From assembly GCA_938030665.1 (NCBI GenBank), contig CALHHY010000026.1:1-64000 (forward strand): a stretch of DNA of 64,000 nucleotides, written 5' to 3'. Shown here one piece after another: positions 9,685 to 18,514 of this stretch. A program made the position numbers and the translations under genes. The stretch is from an uncultured Litoreibacter sp. GTDB taxonomy: Bacteria > Pseudomonadota > Alphaproteobacteria > Rhodobacterales > Rhodobacteraceae. The notes under the pieces were generated by a model. It was not told the DNA's origin. It was given only the letters and a program-made list of their open reading frames with translations, and made no database searches. Position 1 is the stretch's first letter; the number at the start of each line of letters is the position of its first letter.

Positions 9685-10150
9685 GGTCGGTCTCCCTCAC
9701 CATCATGAAGGCGCCATGTTCGGGGCTGAAGCGTTGCACGACCAGTTCGATGCGCGGCTCCCGCCAATGCACGCTGCGCAGCACTGTCGGCGATTGCAGG
9801 CTGACCTTGGGCAACACCTCATAGCGGCCTTCGGCCAGAGCGTCGTCCATCCAGGCCATGATCCGGCTGTCAATTTCGTCGGTCCATTCGAACTCGCTGA
9901 TCATGCAAAGCTCGGGCGTGTCCAATCCGTTGGCGGTGCGCAGTTTCCACCCCTCGCGGCCCTGCCAGACCAGAAAACCGTCTTCAGGGTCTCTATCAAT
10001 GAGCCCGTCTAGCTGCGGCGCGGCGACATTTTCCAGCGGGGTAAGGCAGCGCTCCATAAAAGCGTCAAGCGCATCCGCCCGCGCCGCGCCCGCTAAAAGG
10101 GTAAGGGCCAGACAGATGCCGCTAAACCTCAAGGTCGGTCTCCACCACAT
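9674..10150 (-). CDS. Small secreted hypothetical protein (paralog 2)
   Basis: MWWRPTLRFSGICLALTLLAGAARA signal; FMERCLTPLENV, LCMI, GRYEV, WREPRIEL, C-terminal ETDLEA shared with paralog 1. Confidence 0.75.
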   Translation of the reverse strand: MWWRPTLRFSGICLALTLLAGAARADALDAFMERCLTPLENVAAPQLDGLIDRDPEDGFLVWQGREGWKLRTANGLDTPELCMISEFEWTDEIDSRIMAWMDDALAEGRYEVLPKVSLQSPTVLRSVHWREPRIELVVQRFSPEHGAFMMVRETDLEA

Positions 10151-10634
10151 AGAAGAACGGGCGTTCGCCATCGTCGCGCGACGCCCCGAACACATCAAGG
10201 CGCGGTTCGCGCCATTCGGTGCTGCCCAGGTTGAAATTGCGCACGCCCATTTGAATAGCGGCGATATCCTCGTACCGACCACTGGTCCGGCTGTTATCTG
10301 CCCAGGCCTCAGCCGCCGCGAAACTGTCGACGCCCTGGCTATCGGTTTGGATCACCATGCAGGTCAGCCCGTCATCGGTCACGACCAGGATCGCTGGCAG
10401 GCCCTCAATCACATACTCGCGGCCAACCATGCCCGACATCAGGCCAAGCGGTTCTTCCGAGATGGCGCGCGGGTCAGGCAGCCCGGTCAGATCAGGGCCG
10501 GTCACCCCTTCCATGGGAACCAGACAGCGGTCGTGAAACACGTCCCAGACCGATTTTGCTTGAGCGGCGCCGGTCATGACAAGGCACATACCAGCGGCCG
10601 CCAGCATGCGTGTCATTGCCTCGCGCCTAATCAT
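10122..10634 (-). CDS. Small secreted hypothetical protein (paralog 1)
   Basis: Signal peptide; FHDRCLVPMEGV, LTCMV, GRYED, WREPRLDV, C-terminal ETDLEV. Confidence 0.75.
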   Translation of the reverse strand: MIRREAMTRMLAAAGMCLVMTGAAQAKSVWDVFHDRCLVPMEGVTGPDLTGLPDPRAISEEPLGLMSGMVGREYVIEGLPAILVVTDDGLTCMVIQTDSQGVDSFAAAEAWADNSRTSGRYEDIAAIQMGVRNFNLGSTEWREPRLDVFGASRDDGERPFFYVVETDLEV

Positions 10635-11448
10635 GGGCCACCCCCAAATAGGCGTCGATCACCTCTTGGTTGTTGCGCACCTCCGTGGGGGTTCCGTCGC
10701 CGATTTTCTTGCCGTAATCCATCACGACGACGCGGTCAGACAGATCCATGACCACCCCCATGTCATGTTCAATCAGCGCAATGGTGGTGCCAAATTCGTC
10801 GTTCACGTCCAGGATGAAGCGCGACATGTCCTCCTTCTCCTCGACATTCATGCCGGCCATCGGCTCGTCCAGAAGCAAAAGCTTGGGCTCCGCGGCCAAG
10901 GCGCGGGCAAGCTCCACCCGTTTTTTCAGCCCGTATGGCAGACGGCCGACGGGGGTTTTGCGGATCGCTTGAATCTCAAGAAAATCGATAATCTTCTCAA
11001 CAAATTCCCGGTTCTCGGTCTCTTCGGCTTCGGCTTTACCCTTCCAGATGGCCTGGGCAAGCAGGCCGGTTTTGGTCCGCGTCAAACGGCCGGTCATCAC
11101 GTTGTCCAAGACGCTCATCCCGTTAAACAGGGCGATGTTCTGGAACGTGCGGGCAATGCCTTGATAGGCAACCTGGTAGGGCTTCATCGGCGGGCGCTTT
11201 TCGCCGCGAAACCACACTTCGCCTTCCTGCGGGTGGTAAAAACCAGAGATCACATTCAGCATCGAGGATTTGCCCGCGCCATTGGGGCCGATGATCGCGC
11301 GTATCTCGCCCTCATGGATATCAAACGAGATGTCCTTGATCGCGACCACGCCGCCGAAGCGCAGGGTGATGTTGCGCATCTCCATCAACACACCGCCAAT
11401 CTGGCGGCCGTCATCGGTCAGGTAATTTCCTGCTGCCATGTCTTTCAT
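10627..11448 (-). CDS. HAAT ABC transporter ATP-binding protein (LivG-like)
   Basis: GPNGAGKSSMLNVISGFY, RLPYGLKKRVELARAL, LLLDEPMAGMN. Confidence 0.9.
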   Translation of the reverse strand: MKDMAAGNYLTDDGRQIGGVLMEMRNITLRFGGVVAIKDISFDIHEGEIRAIIGPNGAGKSSMLNVISGFYHPQEGEVWFRGEKRPPMKPYQVAYQGIARTFQNIALFNGMSVLDNVMTGRLTRTKTGLLAQAIWKGKAEAEETENREFVEKIIDFLEIQAIRKTPVGRLPYGLKKRVELARALAAEPKLLLLDEPMAGMNVEEKEDMSRFILDVNDEFGTTIALIEHDMGVVMDLSDRVVVMDYGKKIGDGTPTEVRNNQEVIDAYLGVAHD

Positions 11449-11506
11449 ATGCCAAACCTCCCGGGATGGTGGGCGGGGCGAAGGTGAAACCGAGCGTCGC
11501 GCAGCA

Positions 11507-13477
11507 TCATTCCGCCGCCATGTTCATACTGTCACCTACGGGGTAGGTTTTGGCATCACAAATGCGCAAGGTCGCCTTGATCGACCCTTTGCGCCCGTCT
11601 TCATAGGTAACTTCGGTTTCGGTATAGACGGTCTCGGACCCGTCATAGAGCGCGCGGATCAGGTCGCCGTATTTCTCCTCAATGATGCGGCGACGCACTT
11701 TTTGGGTCCGGGTCAACTCTCCGTCATCGGCGTCAAGCTGCTTGTGAAGCACGATGAACCGGTGCACCTGACAGCCCGCCAGCATCGGGTCCTGCGCGAC
11801 GGAGGCGTTCACTTCCTCCACATGGGATTTGATCGTTGCAAGCACCTGCTCATGTCCCGCAAGCTCCTGATACGACGCGTAGGCGATGTTGTTGCGCTCC
11901 GCCCAGTTGCCGACGGCGGTCAGGTCAATATTGACGAAAGCGGTGCAGCGGTCCTTGCCGTTGCCAAAAACGACGGTCTCCAGAATATTGGGGAAGAACT
12001 TCAGCTTGTTCTCGACGTATTTGGGCGCGAACAAGGCCCCGTCCGCCATTTTTCCCACATCCTTGGCGCGGTCGATAATGCGAAGGTGGCCGGAGCTTTC
12101 CTCGATGAAGCCCGCGTCACCGGTGGCGACCCACCCGTCGCCGTCCTTAGTATCCTTGGTGCTTTCGGCGTTCTTGAAATATTCCACAAACACGCCGGGG
12201 GAGCGGTAGAACACCTCCCCATTCTCAGCGATTTTCAGCTCGACACCCGGCGAGGCCACCCCGACCGTGTCAGACCGCACCTGGCCATCGGGTTGTTGGG
12301 TGATGAACACACAGGCCTCGGTCTGGCCGTAAAGCTGCTTCAGGTTGATCCCAAGCGAGCGGTAGAAATCGAAGATCTCGGGGCCGATCGCCTCACCGGC
12401 GGTGTAGCCCACCCGCACCCGGCTGAAGCCAAGCGTGTTTTTCAAGGGGCCGTAAACCATCAGCTCCCCCAGCTTGTATTTCAGCCGGTCCATCGCGCCG
12501 ACGGCCTTGCCGTCCAGCAGCGCAGGGCCCACCTTCTTGGCATGGGCCATGAAATGGTGAAATAGCCACTGCTTGAACCGGCCCGCATCTTCCATGCGGA
12601 TCATGACGTTGGTCAGCTGCGTCTCGAACACGCGGGGCGGGGCAAAATAATAGGTCGGCCCGATCTCCCGCAGGTCGTGATGCATCGTGTCGGGGCTTTC
12701 GGGGCAGTTCACGCAGAAGCCCGTGCAATAGGCCTGCCCGATGGAGAAGATGAAATCCCCAACCCAGGCCATTGGCAGATACGCCAGGATCTCGTCGCCC
12801 GGGCGTAGTGCGTCAAACTCGGAAGAGGCGCGGGAGGTTTCGACTACGTTCCGGTTCGACAGCACCACGCCCTTCGGGCGACCGGTTGTGCCCGATGTGT
12901 ACAGCATGACGCAGGTCGTATCGCTGGTTTGCGTGGCCAGCCGCCGGTCAATCTCGGGCTGGAATTCGGCGCGCGCGGCGCGGCCTTTCTCCTGAAGATC
13001 CTGATACTGCGTCAGCTTGGCATGGTCGTATTTCCGCATCCCGCGCGGGTCGAGATAGATCATATGCTCCATGCCCGGCAGGCGGTCCTGAACCTCGACG
13101 ACCTTGTCGACCTGTTCCTGATCCTGGGCAATAACGAACCGCGCGCCGCAGTGATCAAGGACGTAGGCGATCTCTTCGGCGACGGCGTCCTGATAAAGGG
13201 GCACGGGCACCGCGCCACATTTCTGCGCGGCGACCATGGCCCAGTACAGGTAGGGGCGGTTGCGACCGATGATGGCGATATGATCACCCTCGGCAACGCC
13301 AAGCGTCAGGAACCCAAGCGCCAGCGCGTCAATCTCGGCTGCGGTTTCGGCCCATGTCCAGCTTTGCCAAATTCCGAATTCCTTTTCCCGGTAGGCGGGT
13401 TTGTCCGGGAATTGCCGGACATTGCGGGAAAGCAATTGCGGAATGGTCTGCGGAATGTGTTGAGTTGCGGGCGCCAA
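11507..13477 (-). CDS. Long-chain fatty acid CoA ligase-like AMP-dependent synthetase
   Basis: AMP-binding motif MLYTSGTTGRPKGVVLSNRNV; WVATGDAGFIEESSGHLRIIDRAKD. Confidence 0.85.
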   Translation of the reverse strand: MAPATQHIPQTIPQLLSRNVRQFPDKPAYREKEFGIWQSWTWAETAAEIDALALGFLTLGVAEGDHIAIIGRNRPYLYWAMVAAQKCGAVPVPLYQDAVAEEIAYVLDHCGARFVIAQDQEQVDKVVEVQDRLPGMEHMIYLDPRGMRKYDHAKLTQYQDLQEKGRAARAEFQPEIDRRLATQTSDTTCVMLYTSGTTGRPKGVVLSNRNVVETSRASSEFDALRPGDEILAYLPMAWVGDFIFSIGQAYCTGFCVNCPESPDTMHHDLREIGPTYYFAPPRVFETQLTNVMIRMEDAGRFKQWLFHHFMAHAKKVGPALLDGKAVGAMDRLKYKLGELMVYGPLKNTLGFSRVRVGYTAGEAIGPEIFDFYRSLGINLKQLYGQTEACVFITQQPDGQVRSDTVGVASPGVELKIAENGEVFYRSPGVFVEYFKNAESTKDTKDGDGWVATGDAGFIEESSGHLRIIDRAKDVGKMADGALFAPKYVENKLKFFPNILETVVFGNGKDRCTAFVNIDLTAVGNWAERNNIAYASYQELAGHEQVLATIKSHVEEVNASVAQDPMLAGCQVHRFIVLHKQLDADDGELTRTQKVRRRIIEEKYGDLIRALYDGSETVYTETEVTYEDGRKGSIKATLRICDAKTYPVGDSMNMAAE

Positions 13478-13567
13478 CGTATCCTCCCAGTACCTGTCAC
13501 CTGACGAGCTCTGCGTCCCGCCTTAACCAATACTGTCCGCCGCTTCCTGTTCCGTCAAATGTTTTTT

Positions 13568-13581
13568 TGAACAAACGTTCA
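13568..13581. promoter_or_regulatory. Inverted repeat TGAAC-AAAC-GTTCA, candidate TetR-type operator
   Basis: Perfect 5-bp arms with 4-bp spacer, between the divergent AMP synthetase gene and the small ORF at 13638. Confidence 0.45.
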
Positions 13582-13637
13582 TATAATCGCAATGCCGCCC
13601 ATGAGACAGCGCCGAAATCCCATGCTAAGCTGCGCTT

Positions 13638-13802
13638 ATGGATATCATTGCTTTGCTCTTTTACGCATTGGTTTGCGGGCTGTTAGGCGTTTTCGCGCCC
13701 CAGCTGGGAAGCCTATATGTCAGGCTTGGGATCGGGGCCGTTGTCGGCGCGCTTTCGGCGATGCTTTTGCCGGTGATCCGGGGATTTTTGGGCGGCACCT
13801 AG
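13638..13802 (+). CDS. Small hydrophobic (54 aa) membrane protein
   Basis: ATG..TAG frame: MDIIALLFYALVCGLLGVFAPQLGSLYVRLGIGAVVGALSAMLLPVIRGFLGGT; two hydrophobic stretches; in-frame stop just upstream of the ATG. RBS weak. Confidence 0.5.
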   Translation: MDIIALLFYALVCGLLGVFAPQLGSLYVRLGIGAVVGALSAMLLPVIRGFLGGT

Positions 13803-13834
13803 TCGCGGAGCCGCCCCATTGGATTGGTAAACCG

Positions 13835-16597
13835 CTACTCAGCGGCGACGGCCTCGGCCGGTTTTTCGACTCGCACGGCGGAGAATTTGAACTCCGGGAT
13901 CTTGCCGTAAGGGTCCAGCGCCGCGTTCGTCAGGATGTTCGCCGCGGCCTCCACATAGGCGAAAGGCAGGAACACGTTGTCTTCTGACACCGCCCTGTCG
14001 GCCCGCGCCATCACCGTGACCGACCCGCGCCGTGTGGTCAGCTGGATCATGCCGCCGGGCTCGACCCCCAGCTTGCGCAAAGTCTTCGGGTGCAGCGAGC
14101 AGTTCGCCTCAGGCTCCAACCCGTCCAGCACGCTGGCCCGCCGCGTCATGGAGCCGGTATGCCAATGCTCCAACTGCCTGCCGGTGATCAGAATGAACGG
14201 GTATTCCGCATCCGGGCTTTCATCCGGCGCGATCACATTGGCGGGCGTAAACCGCGCGCGCCCGTCAGCGCGGGGGAAGCCGTCACCAAACACAATCGGC
14301 TGGCCGGGATCTTCGGGACTAAGCGAGGGGTAGGTCACGGCCTCCCCTTCCAAACGCTCCCAGGTGATGTTGTCGAGCGACCCCATATTCAACTTCATCT
14401 CCGCAAAGACCTCACGCGGGTGGGTGTAGGTCCAGCCCAGACCAAGCCGGTTTGCAAGCTCGGTCTCGATCCACCAATCCTCGCGCGCCTCGCCGGGGGG
14501 CGGCACGGCAGGGCGGCCCATCTGCACCTGACGGTTGGTGTTGGTTACTGTGCCGGTCTTCTCCGCCCAGGCGGAGGCAGGCAGGATCACGTCGGCATAA
14601 TTGGCCGTCTCCGTCAGGAAAATATCCTGCACCACCAGATGGTCCAGCTTGGCCAATGCGGCGCGGGCATGGTCCACATCCGGGTCAGACATAGCCGGAT
14701 TTTCGCCCAGCACATACATGCCCTTGATGTCGCCATCATGGATCGCGTGCATGATCTCAACGACCGTCAGCCCCTTCTCGTTCGAGAAGTCATCAGAGGC
14801 CCAGACATTGGTAAAGGCGCTGCGCACCCCGTCATCGGTCACGCTTTGGTAGTCGGGCAGGAACATCGGGATCAGCCCGGCGTCTGAGGCACCTTGCACG
14901 TTGTTCTGCCCCCGCAGCGGGTGCAGCCCAGCGCCGGGACGCCCGACATGGCCACACATCAGCGCCAGCGAGATCAGGCAGCGGGAGTTATCGGTGCCAT
15001 GGATGTGCTGGGATACGCCCATGCCCCAGAAAATCATCCCGGCCTTGGCGCCCGCCCAGATACGGGCGACATCGCGCAGAATGTCGGGGGCAATGCCGCA
15101 AATCTCGCTCATCTTTTCGGGCGTGAAATCGGCGAGATGGGCCTTCATCTCTTCCCAGTTCTCGGTGTAGCCATCGATATATTGCTGGTCGTACAGCCCT
15201 TCTTCCACGATCACGTTCATGATCGCGTTCAGCATCGACACATCCGCGCCGGGGCGGAATTGCAGCATATGGGTGGCGTGGCGTTTCAGCCCCTGGCCGC
15301 GCGGATCCATGACAATCAGCTTGCCGCCACGCTTGGTGAATTGCTTGAAATAGGTCGCGGCAACGGGGTGGTTCTCAGTCGGATTGGCACCGATGACAAT
15401 GGCCACATCGGCGTTCTCGATCTCGTTGAACGTCGCGGTCACCGCGCCGGAGCCCACGTTTTCCAACAAGGCGGAGACGGAGGACGCGTGGCAAAGCCGC
15501 GTGCAGTGATCCACATTGTTATGCCCAAAGCCCTGACGGATGAGCTTCTGGAACAGATACGCCTCCTCGTTGGAGCATTTGGCGGAGCCAAAGCCCGCGA
15601 TCTCCCGCCCCCGGCCTTTCAGACCTTTGGCGGCAAAATCCAGCGCCTCGTCCCATGTCGCTTCGCGGAAATGGGTGGACAGGTTGCCGGGGTCGACATT
15701 CAGCCCCTTGGCAGGCGCGTCCGCGCGGCGGATCAGCGGTTTGGTCAGCCGGTGCTTGTGGTCGATATAATCAAAGCCAAAGCGGCCTTTGACGCAAAGC
15801 CGGTTTTCGTTCGCGGGGCCGTCAATGCCATCAACCCAGGCGATCTTGTCGTCCTTGATCTTGAAGGACAACTGGCACCCCACACCGCAATAGGGGCAGA
15901 CGGATTTCACTTCGCGGTCATAGGCTTTCAAATCGCCCTGCTGGTTTTCATCCACGGCCGTGGCCGGCATCAGCGCGCCCGTTGGGCAGGCTTGCACGCA
16001 TTCACCACATGCCACACAGGAGGATGCGCCCATGGGATCGTCAATGTCGAAAACCGGGTAGGCGTCATGCCCGCGACCGGCCATCCCGATCACGTCATTG
16101 ACCTGCACTTCGCGGCAGGCGCGCACGCACAGGCCGCATTGGATGCAGGCATCAAGGTTCACGCTCATCGCCACGTGGGAATTGTCCAGCAGCGGCACAC
16201 GGTCTTTTTCCAGCTCGGGCAGGCGGCTTGTGGTGACGCCCTGCTCCTCCGCCATGTCCCAAAGGTGGGAGGACTTGTCATGCGCCACGTCCCGCTCAGG
16301 CTGGTCGGTGACGATCATTTCCATAACCATGCGCCGCGCGTTGGTCTCCCGCGCGCCTTGGGTCGAGACGACCATGCCCTCGCCCGGTTCGCGGATGCAG
16401 GAGGCCGCCAGATTACGTTCCCCGTCGATGGAGACCATGCAGGCTCGGCAATTGCCGTCAGAGCGATACCCTTTGGCATCCTTGTGGCACAGATGCGGGA
16501 TGGTCGTGCCAAGCCGCTTGGCCACTTCCCAAATCGTTTCGCCCTGCGTCGCATCGACCTCGGTACCGTCGAGCGTGAATGAAATCTTGTCTGACAT
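13835..16597 (-). CDS. fdhA: Formate dehydrogenase alpha subunit (molybdopterin, FdsA/FdhF type with N-terminal 2Fe-2S and 4Fe-4S domains)
   Basis: DGTEVDATQGETIWEVAKRLGTTIPHLCHKD, CIQCGLCVRACREVQ, CVACGECVQACPTGAL, CPYCGVGCQLSFKI, NHPVAATYFKQF, GRQLEHWHTGSMTRR. Confidence 0.9.
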   Translation of the reverse strand: MSDKISFTLDGTEVDATQGETIWEVAKRLGTTIPHLCHKDAKGYRSDGNCRACMVSIDGERNLAASCIREPGEGMVVSTQGARETNARRMVMEMIVTDQPERDVAHDKSSHLWDMAEEQGVTTSRLPELEKDRVPLLDNSHVAMSVNLDACIQCGLCVRACREVQVNDVIGMAGRGHDAYPVFDIDDPMGASSCVACGECVQACPTGALMPATAVDENQQGDLKAYDREVKSVCPYCGVGCQLSFKIKDDKIAWVDGIDGPANENRLCVKGRFGFDYIDHKHRLTKPLIRRADAPAKGLNVDPGNLSTHFREATWDEALDFAAKGLKGRGREIAGFGSAKCSNEEAYLFQKLIRQGFGHNNVDHCTRLCHASSVSALLENVGSGAVTATFNEIENADVAIVIGANPTENHPVAATYFKQFTKRGGKLIVMDPRGQGLKRHATHMLQFRPGADVSMLNAIMNVIVEEGLYDQQYIDGYTENWEEMKAHLADFTPEKMSEICGIAPDILRDVARIWAGAKAGMIFWGMGVSQHIHGTDNSRCLISLALMCGHVGRPGAGLHPLRGQNNVQGASDAGLIPMFLPDYQSVTDDGVRSAFTNVWASDDFSNEKGLTVVEIMHAIHDGDIKGMYVLGENPAMSDPDVDHARAALAKLDHLVVQDIFLTETANYADVILPASAWAEKTGTVTNTNRQVQMGRPAVPPPGEAREDWWIETELANRLGLGWTYTHPREVFAEMKLNMGSLDNITWERLEGEAVTYPSLSPEDPGQPIVFGDGFPRADGRARFTPANVIAPDESPDAEYPFILITGRQLEHWHTGSMTRRASVLDGLEPEANCSLHPKTLRKLGVEPGGMIQLTTRRGSVTVMARADRAVSEDNVFLPFAYVEAAANILTNAALDPYGKIPEFKFSAVRVEKPAEAVAAE

Positions 16598-16703
16598 ATG
16601 CGCGGATCTCCTTGGGCGGCAGACTAGCCCGAAATGGCCGGAGATTCAGCCTACCACAGGCGACACGGACCCGCGCATTTGCGGCATTCCGGTCAGAACC
16701 TCC

Positions 16704-16928
16704 CTAGCCGCAGCAGCTTTCACCCGCCTGTATCGGCGGGCAGGCGACGGTGCCATAGGAACAAAACACGCAGCAATCGCCGGGTTTTGGCTTCAGAACT
16801 GTGTGGCAGGAGGTGCATTCGTAGAACCACTGACACGCGTCGGTCGGCATGACCTCAGATGCGGTGTGGTCGCAGTGAGGGCATGTCAGATCGGACCCGA
16901 GACTTATTTCGCCTGTTTGCGTCGCCAT
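16704..16928 (-). CDS. GDCCVFCSYGTVxCPPIQ family protein (mercury-operon-associated small Cys-rich protein)
   Basis: CPHCDHTASEVMPTDACQWFYECTSCHTVLKPKPGDCCVFCSYGTVACPPIQ. Confidence 0.85.
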   Translation of the reverse strand: MATQTGEISLGSDLTCPHCDHTASEVMPTDACQWFYECTSCHTVLKPKPGDCCVFCSYGTVACPPIQAGESCCG

Positions 16929-17113
16929 AGTGCGTACCCCGTCAACAAAATGAACCCCGCCAATAGCGGCAATAGAATTAGGTCATTGTAAAGAAAAGCC
17001 AGTAGGCCGGACAATCCAAGCGCACCAAGAATGAACGGCAGGAACGGAGTAAAACAGCACAAGGCCGCAACGGTGGTTCCGATGATGCCCGTGGCCAGAA
17101 GCCTATTGCTCAT
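16904..17113 (-). CDS. merF: MerF-like mercury transport protein
   Basis: MSNRLLATGIIGTTVAALCCFTPFLPFILGALGLSGLLAFLYNDLILLPLLAGFILLTGYALWRRKQAK; vicinal CC in TM1. Confidence 0.8.
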   Translation of the reverse strand: MSNRLLATGIIGTTVAALCCFTPFLPFILGALGLSGLLAFLYNDLILLPLLAGFILLTGYALWRRKQAK

Positions 17114-17201
17114 GCTCGCGCTCCCCTCGCTATTCCTGCCCAATCATAGAGCGGTGCCCGGAGGAGGCAATGAAAAGCGGCGCAAGCCGGAGGCACGTTC
17201 G

Positions 17202-17936
17202 CTACCGTCCGAAAACCCGGAAATACAACCAATCGGGCAGAAACTGGCTGCCGCGAAACACAAGGCTGAAAAGCGTCGGGAAGCTGCGCTTAAAGCCACC
17301 CGATTTCATATGATCAAACATGATCTGCGCCGCTTCTTCCGGCTCCATGATGAAAGGCATGTTAAAATCGTTCTTCTCGGTCAGCTGCGTCTTGATGAAG
17401 CCGGGGTTGGCCACCTGGACGTCAACGCCAGTGTTACGCAGATCGCATTCCATACATTCCGCCAGGCTCATCGCTGCTGCCTTGGACGCGGTGTAGCCGA
17501 TGGAGCCTGGTAACCCGCGAAACCCCGTCAATGAGGAGGTGATAACGACATGCCCATGATCGCGGGCCACCATGGGCGGGACGACATGCCCCAATACCCG
17601 CGCCATCCCGGTCATGTTAATGTCGAACATCGCGGCAACCTTGTCGCCGTCCCATTCCTGCGCGCCCATGGGCCAGTAGACGCCCGCCAGATGCACATAA
17701 CCATCGATCTCGCCCACCTCTTTGGCGGCGCGCGCCACATCGTCGGCGTCGCTCACGTCAACCGTCACGTAGGAGGCCGGCGCGCCAAGGTCGGCCACGA
17801 CCTTCTTCAGATCATCCTCCCCCCGCGCAGAAACGATGACCTCTGCCCCGGCATTGGCCAGCTTATGGGCCAAGGCCTCCCCCAATCCGGCGGAGGCCCC
17901 GACAAGCCAGTAGCGTTTGCCTTTGAATGATCTCAC
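17202..17936 (-). CDS. Short-chain dehydrogenase/reductase (RpoE-ChrR-linked)
   Basis: GASAGLGEALAHKLANAGAEV; YTASKAAAMSLAE. Confidence 0.85.
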   Translation of the reverse strand: MRSFKGKRYWLVGASAGLGEALAHKLANAGAEVIVSARGEDDLKKVVADLGAPASYVTVDVSDADDVARAAKEVGEIDGYVHLAGVYWPMGAQEWDGDKVAAMFDINMTGMARVLGHVVPPMVARDHGHVVITSSLTGFRGLPGSIGYTASKAAAMSLAECMECDLRNTGVDVQVANPGFIKTQLTEKNDFNMPFIMEPEEAAQIMFDHMKSGGFKRSFPTLFSLVFRGSQFLPDWLYFRVFGR

Positions 17937-18511
17937 GCGGCTTCCTTCAGCTCGACGTCAACCTTGCGCATCGTGGCCACCAGTTCGGCGACCTTGATCC
18001 CGAACTTGCGGAACTGGCTGCGGTTCATGATGGTGCCGTTCTCAACGAGGTACATCCAATCGACCGCGTCCAGCACGTGGCCGCCCGCCTCGTCGCTGAG
18101 TTTGATCTTGTAAAGCAGCTGCAGCGCGTGGCCCTTGGCCATGCCGCGCCCCTCGCCAATCACATCTGGCGCCGTCGCCTTGACGGAGCCGTCATTGCCA
18201 AGCGTCAGGGTCCAGCAGCGGTCCTGAACCGTACCCCTGTCATAGGTGAAACGCTCCGCCATAGTACCGACATTACCGTCCCATGTGACGTCCATTTCGG
18301 CCGTGAAGCGCGAAGTTACCCGTCCCATTGGCCCGTAGATAACACCCTCGCACAGCAGCGGGCCGTTGAGGTGTTCACGCAGGTTTATCGCGGGTCCAAT
18401 GGCGTCATAGTCATCAGGATGCTGGGCGATAAATGACATCTTTCTTTGCTGCAGCAGGATGAGTGCAAGCACGACAATTGCGCCGAATATCAGGTAGGTC
18501 AGAACGTCCAT
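17933..18511 (-). CDS. DUF3833-family protein
   Basis: LREHLNGPLLCEGVIYGPMGRVTSRFTAEM..., conserved position in rpoE-chrR-linked operons. Confidence 0.7.
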   Translation of the reverse strand: MDVLTYLIFGAIVVLALILLQQRKMSFIAQHPDDYDAIGPAINLREHLNGPLLCEGVIYGPMGRVTSRFTAEMDVTWDGNVGTMAERFTYDRGTVQDRCWTLTLGNDGSVKATAPDVIGEGRGMAKGHALQLLYKIKLSDEAGGHVLDAVDWMYLVENGTIMNRSQFRKFGIKVAELVATMRKVDVELKEAA

Positions 18512-18514
18512 TCG

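Noticed and set aside
14894-16582. 562-aa plus-strand ORF
   Set aside because: Antisense to fdhA, His/Gly/Arg-rich low-complexity translation typical of shadow frames in GC-rich DNA.
13835-16597. Possible selenocysteine in formate dehydrogenase
   Set aside because: The catalytic position reads Cys (CTRLCHASS) and the frame has no in-frame TGA.
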